Part shown: positions 60,431 through 64,000 of the stretch, in pieces
How the letters are laid out: each line of letters begins with the position of its first letter
How positions within the stretch are numbered: position 1 is the stretch's first letter
Source of the DNA: Microbacteriaceae bacterium
GTDB taxonomy: Bacteria > Actinomycetota > Actinomycetes > Actinomycetales > Microbacteriaceae
Assembly (NCBI GenBank): GCA_027491295.1
Contig: JAIXWK010000003.1
Coordinates: forward strand, 496,001 to 560,000
Direction of reading: 5' to 3'
Length of the DNA stretch: 64,000 nt
The notes under the pieces: model-generated
Seen by the model: the letters and a program-made list of their open reading frames with translations, nothing else
Database searches by the model: none
What the model was told of the DNA's origin: nothing
Made by a program: the position numbers and the translations under genes

Positions 60431-61314
60431 CATTAGATTTCTCGTTGCAGCAACAGATCCGCGAGACCAGGGCACGCCACCCAGAGCGTCTCGCTGAGGT
60501 TTATGCCCAGCGCAAGCGACGCGATGTGATTAGCGGCGACGGCAGGCTCTTCATAATTGCTGCTGATCACCCTGCCCGTGGCGCGCTAGGGGTTCGTAAC
60601 GATCCAATGGCAATGGCCAACCGTTACACCCTGCTTCACCGCCTGCAGATTGCTCTTAGCCGCCCAGGGGTAGACGGCGTTCTTGGCACCCCAGACATAA
60701 TCGACGACCTTGCTCTGATGGGCTGCCTCGACAACAAGTTGGTTGTTGGTTCGATGAATCGCGGCGGTCTTCGAGGTGCAAGTTTCGAGATGGATGACCG
60801 AGTAACCGGATACGACATTTCTGCAATTGTTCGCGATGGGCTCGACTTTGCCAAGATGCTAAACCGAATCAACTTTGAAGATGCGGGCACGGCAAACATG
60901 TTGACCGAAAGTTACCGTGCCGTAAGCGATGCTGCTGCGGCTCGCGTGCCAATTATGCTCGAGCCATTTATTTCACAATGGTCAGATGGCAAGATCAAGA
61001 GCGACCTTTCGCCAGAAGCCGTAATCAATTCGATTTCGATTGCCCAGGGCCTGGGTAACTCATCTGCATATACTTGGCTCAAGTTGCCGGTTGTTGATCG
61101 AATGGATGAAGTTATGGCCACAACATCTTTGCCAACCCTCTTGCTCGGTGGTGACCCGGTTGAAGACCAAGAAAAAACTTATGAGTCTTGGGATTACGCT
61201 CTGAACCTCGATGGCGTTCGTGGTTTGGTTGTTGGTCGCACACTGTTATATCCGCAAGACGGGAATGTCGAAGCTGCCATCGACACCGCAGTTCGTTTAG
61301 TTCACAGAAGTTAG
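60427..61314 (+). CDS. Cgl0159-type aldolase-like protein
   Basis: The 295-residue TIM barrel (IIAADHPARGALGV near the start, GGDPVEDQ and GLVVGRTLLYP near the end) matches the Cgl0159/Cg0201-like gene in the C. glutamicum inositol cluster, next to iolC. Its position fits 2-deoxy-5-keto-gluconate-6-phosphate aldolase, the step after IolC, replacing IolJ; that function is inferred from context. ATG 60427 overlaps iolC. Confidence 0.88.
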   Translation: MTLDFSLQQQIRETRARHPERLAEVYAQRKRRDVISGDGRLFIIAADHPARGALGVRNDPMAMANRYTLLHRLQIALSRPGVDGVLGTPDIIDDLALMGCLDNKLVVGSMNRGGLRGASFEMDDRVTGYDISAIVRDGLDFAKMLNRINFEDAGTANMLTESYRAVSDAAAARVPIMLEPFISQWSDGKIKSDLSPEAVINSISIAQGLGNSSAYTWLKLPVVDRMDEVMATTSLPTLLLGGDPVEDQEKTYESWDYALNLDGVRGLVVGRTLLYPQDGNVEAAIDTAVRLVHRS

Positions 61315-61327
61315 AAGAGAGAGCAAT

Positions 61328-62821
61328 ATGTCACTGCCTGTTGTTGGCCATTGGATTGATGGCAAGGAATTTGTAAGCAAGTCGGGTCGCACCGCCGAAG
61401 TGTTTGACCCTGCGCTCGGTGAAGTCACAAAGCATGTTGCCCTGGCTAATCAAGACGAGATAAAACTCGCAATCGAGTCAGCTCTCAAGGCTTTTCCTGA
61501 GTGGCGAGACATGTCTCAGGCACGCAAGCAGGGTGTTCTGTTCAAGTTTCGTGAGCTGCTAAACGAACGCAAGCCTGAACTAGCCGAGATCATCACCAGC
61601 GAGCACGGCAAGGTTTTGTCAGATGCCCTAGGCGAGATTTCACGAGGTCAAGAGGTTGTCGAGTTCGCCTGTGGCATGCCGCACCTGCTCAAGGGCTTCT
61701 ATACCGAAAATGCATCAACTGGCGTCGATGTCTACTCAACCCGCCAGGCACTCGGTGTCGTTGGCGTAATCAGCCCGTTCAACTTTCCGGCGATGGTTCC
61801 AATGTGGTTCTTTCCGATTGCAATCGCAACCGGAAACACCGTTGTGCTAAAGCCCTCTGAGAAAGACCCTAGCGCTGCAATCTGGATGGCAAAGCTCTGG
61901 AAAGAAGCTGGACTGCCTGACGGCGTCTTCAACGTTCTAAACGGTGACAAAGAATCTGTCGATGGTCTGCTAACCCACCCTGAGGTCGCAGCAATCTCGT
62001 TCGTTGGCTCGACTCCGATTGCCAAGTATGTCTATGAGACCGGCTCACAGCACGGCAAGCGAGTGCAGGCACTCGGTGGCGCCAAGAACCACATGCTAGT
62101 TTTGCCAGACGCCGATCTCGAATTGGTAGCAGACTCTGCAATCAATGCGGGCTTCGGTTCAGCTGGCGAGCGTTGCATGGCAATCTCGGTAGTTGTCGCA
62201 GTTGAACCCGTTGCAGACAATTTGATTCCAAAGATTATTGAGCGCATGAGCAAGCTCCGCACTGGTGACGGACGTCGCGGTTGTGACATGGGTCCGCTGG
62301 TGACCAAGGTTCACCGCGACAAAGTCGCTTCTTACATTGACATCGCGGCCACTGATGGAGCAACCGTCGTTGTTGACGGCCGCAATCAAAAATTCGATGG
62401 CGCAGACAACGGTTTTTGGCTTGGCCCAACTCTGATTGACAAAGTGCCAACAACGTCGAAGGTATACACCGAAGAGATTTTTGGCCCGGTGCTATCGATT
62501 GTGCGCGTGAAGACTTATGACGAAGGTGTGAAGCTAATCAATTCCGGCGCGTTCGGAAACGGTACAGCCATCTTCACAAACGATGGTGGAGCGGCTCGTC
62601 GTTTTCAGAACGAGATTGAGGTAGGCATGATCGGCATCAACGTACCAATTCCTGTTCCGGTTGCCTATTACTCATTCGGTGGCTGGAAGAACTCGCTTTT
62701 CGGTGACACCAAGGCTCACGGTGTCGAGGGCGTCCACTTCTTCACCCGCGGCAAGGCGATCACCTCGCGCTGGCTCGACCCAAGCCACGGCGGCATCAAC
62801 CTGGGCTTCCCACAGAACTAA
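61328..62821 (+). CDS. iolA: methylmalonate-semialdehyde dehydrogenase (CoA acylating)
   Basis: This 497-residue aldehyde dehydrogenase (also MmsA) turns malonate semialdehyde, the product of the inositol aldolase, into acetyl-CoA, CO2 and NADH. Marks are the catalytic Cys283 in GSAGERCMAIS, the FVGSTPIAKYVYE loop and the end TRGKAITSRWLDPSHGG. It lies within the iol operon, which favours IolA over MmsA of valine catabolism. ATG 61328. Confidence 0.94.
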   Translation: MSLPVVGHWIDGKEFVSKSGRTAEVFDPALGEVTKHVALANQDEIKLAIESALKAFPEWRDMSQARKQGVLFKFRELLNERKPELAEIITSEHGKVLSDALGEISRGQEVVEFACGMPHLLKGFYTENASTGVDVYSTRQALGVVGVISPFNFPAMVPMWFFPIAIATGNTVVLKPSEKDPSAAIWMAKLWKEAGLPDGVFNVLNGDKESVDGLLTHPEVAAISFVGSTPIAKYVYETGSQHGKRVQALGGAKNHMLVLPDADLELVADSAINAGFGSAGERCMAISVVVAVEPVADNLIPKIIERMSKLRTGDGRRGCDMGPLVTKVHRDKVASYIDIAATDGATVVVDGRNQKFDGADNGFWLGPTLIDKVPTTSKVYTEEIFGPVLSIVRVKTYDEGVKLINSGAFGNGTAIFTNDGGAARRFQNEIEVGMIGINVPIPVPVAYYSFGGWKNSLFGDTKAHGVEGVHFFTRGKAITSRWLDPSHGGINLGFPQN

Positions 62822-62840
62822 TAGCCGCTAGCCTCTAGTC

Positions 62841-63737
62841 ATGAAGTGGGTATTTAGGGCGGGCGAACTAGCCAAGAGCGGCTGGGACGTCGTCGTCGAC
62901 GAGTCGATTGCCGGTTGGAAGCACACCGGCCTGCGCATAGGCTCACTCACAGCCGGCTCACCGCTGACCATAGGTGCAGATGGCAAAGAGCGCGTGATTT
63001 TCGCGCTCGAATCGACTGGGCTCACCGTCGCATATCGCTTGGCTGGCCAGGTCGAATCACAAGAAGTTCAGCTTGCAGGCCGAAGCTCAGTCTTCGAATC
63101 GACGACAGACCACCTCTATCTGCCAATCGAAACCGATATTTCGATTTCGGGCGATGGGCGAGTGGCGCTCGGTGAGGCACTGGCAACCGAATTCAAAGCG
63201 GTCTCGGTGATCAAGGCGGCAGAGGTTGAAGTATTTGTTCGCGGAGCGGGTCGAGAGAGTCGACAGGTCAACAATTTTGGTGTTCCTGATGCACTTGTCG
63301 CAAGTCGTTTGATTGTCTGCGAAGTGATCGTGCCTAGCGGCAACTGGTCTGGAATTCCTCCGCACAAGCACGACACATACATTGAAGGTGTCGAAAGCAA
63401 CCTCGAAGAAATCTATTACTTTGAAGCACAAGCGGCCCGCGGTTCAACTGCTTTGACCGCAGACCCATCCGGGTTATTGAACGTCTATGCGAGTGATGAG
63501 CGACCAATCCAAGTTACGACCTTGGTTCGCTCAGGTGATGTTGGCTTGGTGCCATATGGATGGCATGGACCGGTGGCAGCCACGCCTGGCAGCGACCTCT
63601 ACTTTTTCAATGTGATGGCTGGGCCAGACCCGGACCGATCATGGAACGTCACCGACGACCCAAACTACGCTTGGATACGCGAGAGCTGGCATCACCAAGA
63701 TGCAGACCCGCGACTACCTTTCAATGAGAGAAAGTAA
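62841..63737 (+). CDS. iolB: 5-deoxy-glucuronate isomerase
   Basis: The 298-residue bicupin isomerises 5-deoxy-glucuronate to 5-dehydro-2-deoxygluconate, feeding IolC. Marks are the metal-binding cupin PPHKHDTY near residue 173 and the late VPYGWHGPVAATPGSDLYFF. A TAGCCT hexamer six bases before ATG 62841 could give an additional leaderless start. Confidence 0.94.
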   Translation: MKWVFRAGELAKSGWDVVVDESIAGWKHTGLRIGSLTAGSPLTIGADGKERVIFALESTGLTVAYRLAGQVESQEVQLAGRSSVFESTTDHLYLPIETDISISGDGRVALGEALATEFKAVSVIKAAEVEVFVRGAGRESRQVNNFGVPDALVASRLIVCEVIVPSGNWSGIPPHKHDTYIEGVESNLEEIYYFEAQAARGSTALTADPSGLLNVYASDERPIQVTTLVRSGDVGLVPYGWHGPVAATPGSDLYFFNVMAGPDPDRSWNVTDDPNYAWIRESWHHQDADPRLPFNERK

Positions 63738-63739
63738 TC

Positions 63740-64000
63740 ATGGCAACTCGCAGAATGACAGTCAGTCAAGCAATCGTTGAATTCTTGGCACATCAATACA
63801 CCGTTGACGGTGATGTTCGCGTTCGCACAATCGAAGGTATGTTCGGCATCTTCGGCCACGGAAACGTTGCCGGCCTAGGTCAAGCACTTAAGCAGCTCAG
63901 CATTTCTGACCCTAACTTGATGCCTTATCACCAGGGGCGCAACGAGCAGGGGATGGCTAATCAGGCAATCGCCTATTCGCGAATGACTCGCAGGCTTTCC
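63740..64000 (+). CDS. iolD: 3D-(3,5/4)-trihydroxycyclohexane-1,2-dione hydrolase, N-terminal part
   Basis: 87 residues are visible before the right edge. The thiamine-diphosphate opening ATRRMTVSQAIVEFLAHQYT and GMFGIFGHGNVAGLGQAL are characteristic of IolD. It opens the ring of the diketone from the inositol dehydrogenase/dehydratase steps. ATG 63740 lies two bases after the iolB stop. Confidence 0.93.
   Translation, partial: MATRRMTVSQAIVEFLAHQYTVDGDVRVRTIEGMFGIFGHGNVAGLGQALKQLSISDPNLMPYHQGRNEQGMANQAIAYSRMTRRLS

Overview
The window looks like chromosome from a small-genome, moderate-GC actinobacterium, most probably a Microbacteriaceae of the freshwater Luna/Rhodoluna/Aquiluna type; the family is an inference. 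The markers are actinobacterial: CarD, GlnR, SenX3-RegX3, DUF3027, DUF2530, DUF4032, a bacterial XPB helicase with its partner, a protein O-mannosyltransferase, MutT1 beside ppk, and GroEL under a CIRCE element. Gene order repeatedly matches blocks known from Mycobacterium tuberculosis (rsmI-metG-tatD-rsmA-ispE; carD-ispDF-cysS-rlmB; ppk-mutT1; serC-DUF2530-DUF3027). Packing is extreme: start/stop overlaps (TAATG, GTGA), four convergent pairs sharing a CTAA stop, and many leaderless promoters (TAnnnT 6-8 bases before the start codon).

Layout. 1-3.9 kb (minus): rplY (cut by the window edge), an amino-acid permease, prs, glmU and tRNA-Gln. 4-10.8 kb (minus): translation and isoprenoid operon rsmI-metG-tatD-rsmA-ispE-ABC-F ATPase, without the rpfB gene usually found in it. 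10.8-18 kb: PMT mannosyltransferase, MFS carrier, TerC, an SDR, a Lys/Ala-rich histone-like protein, a membrane protein, a GNAT, 5-FTHF cyclo-ligase and FmdB. 18-21.6 kb: a 1203-residue helicase-like protein whose Walker A and B motifs are both degenerate. 21.7-24 kb: tRNA-Arg, HNH nuclease, a structured leader or small RNA, NlpC/P60 hydrolase and a DtxR-type regulator. 24-32 kb: serC, DUF2530 overlapping DUF3027 antisense, cold-shock protein, XPB pair and a two-component system. 32-36.7 kb: groEL, cspA, msrB, DUF554, aspartase/fumarase-type lyase. 36.8-41 kb: tRNA-Thr, a lipoprotein, a membrane-anchored DsbA-like protein, an orphan sugar-ABC ATPase and DUF4032. 41-48.8 kb: rlmB, cysS, fused ispDF, carD, a lipoprotein, regX3, an apparently soluble SenX3, phoU and gpmA. 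48.8-58.8 kb: FUSC-like protein, YgfZ, nitrobindin-like barrel, a 36-residue membrane peptide, glnR, ppk, mutT1, a DMT carrier, an orphan FecE-like ATPase and a saccharopine-dehydrogenase-like enzyme.

From tRNA-Lys (58.9 kb) to the right edge the window changes character. A truncated tyrosine-recombinase fragment lies next to the tRNA, then comes a myo-inositol catabolic operon (iolC, a Cgl0159-type aldolase-like gene, iolA, iolB and the start of iolD). Two near-identical 14-bp palindromes 103 bp apart flank or overlap the iol promoter and look like a repressor-loop pair. This segment is probably an acquired island at the tRNA-Lys gene.

The items most worth follow-up are the pseudo-helicase, the soluble SenX3, the structured leader/RNA at 22.4 kb, the iol operator pair with the integrase scar, and the leaderless/bidirectional promoter pattern. 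No CRISPR array, intact prophage, insertion sequence, rRNA or replication origin was seen.
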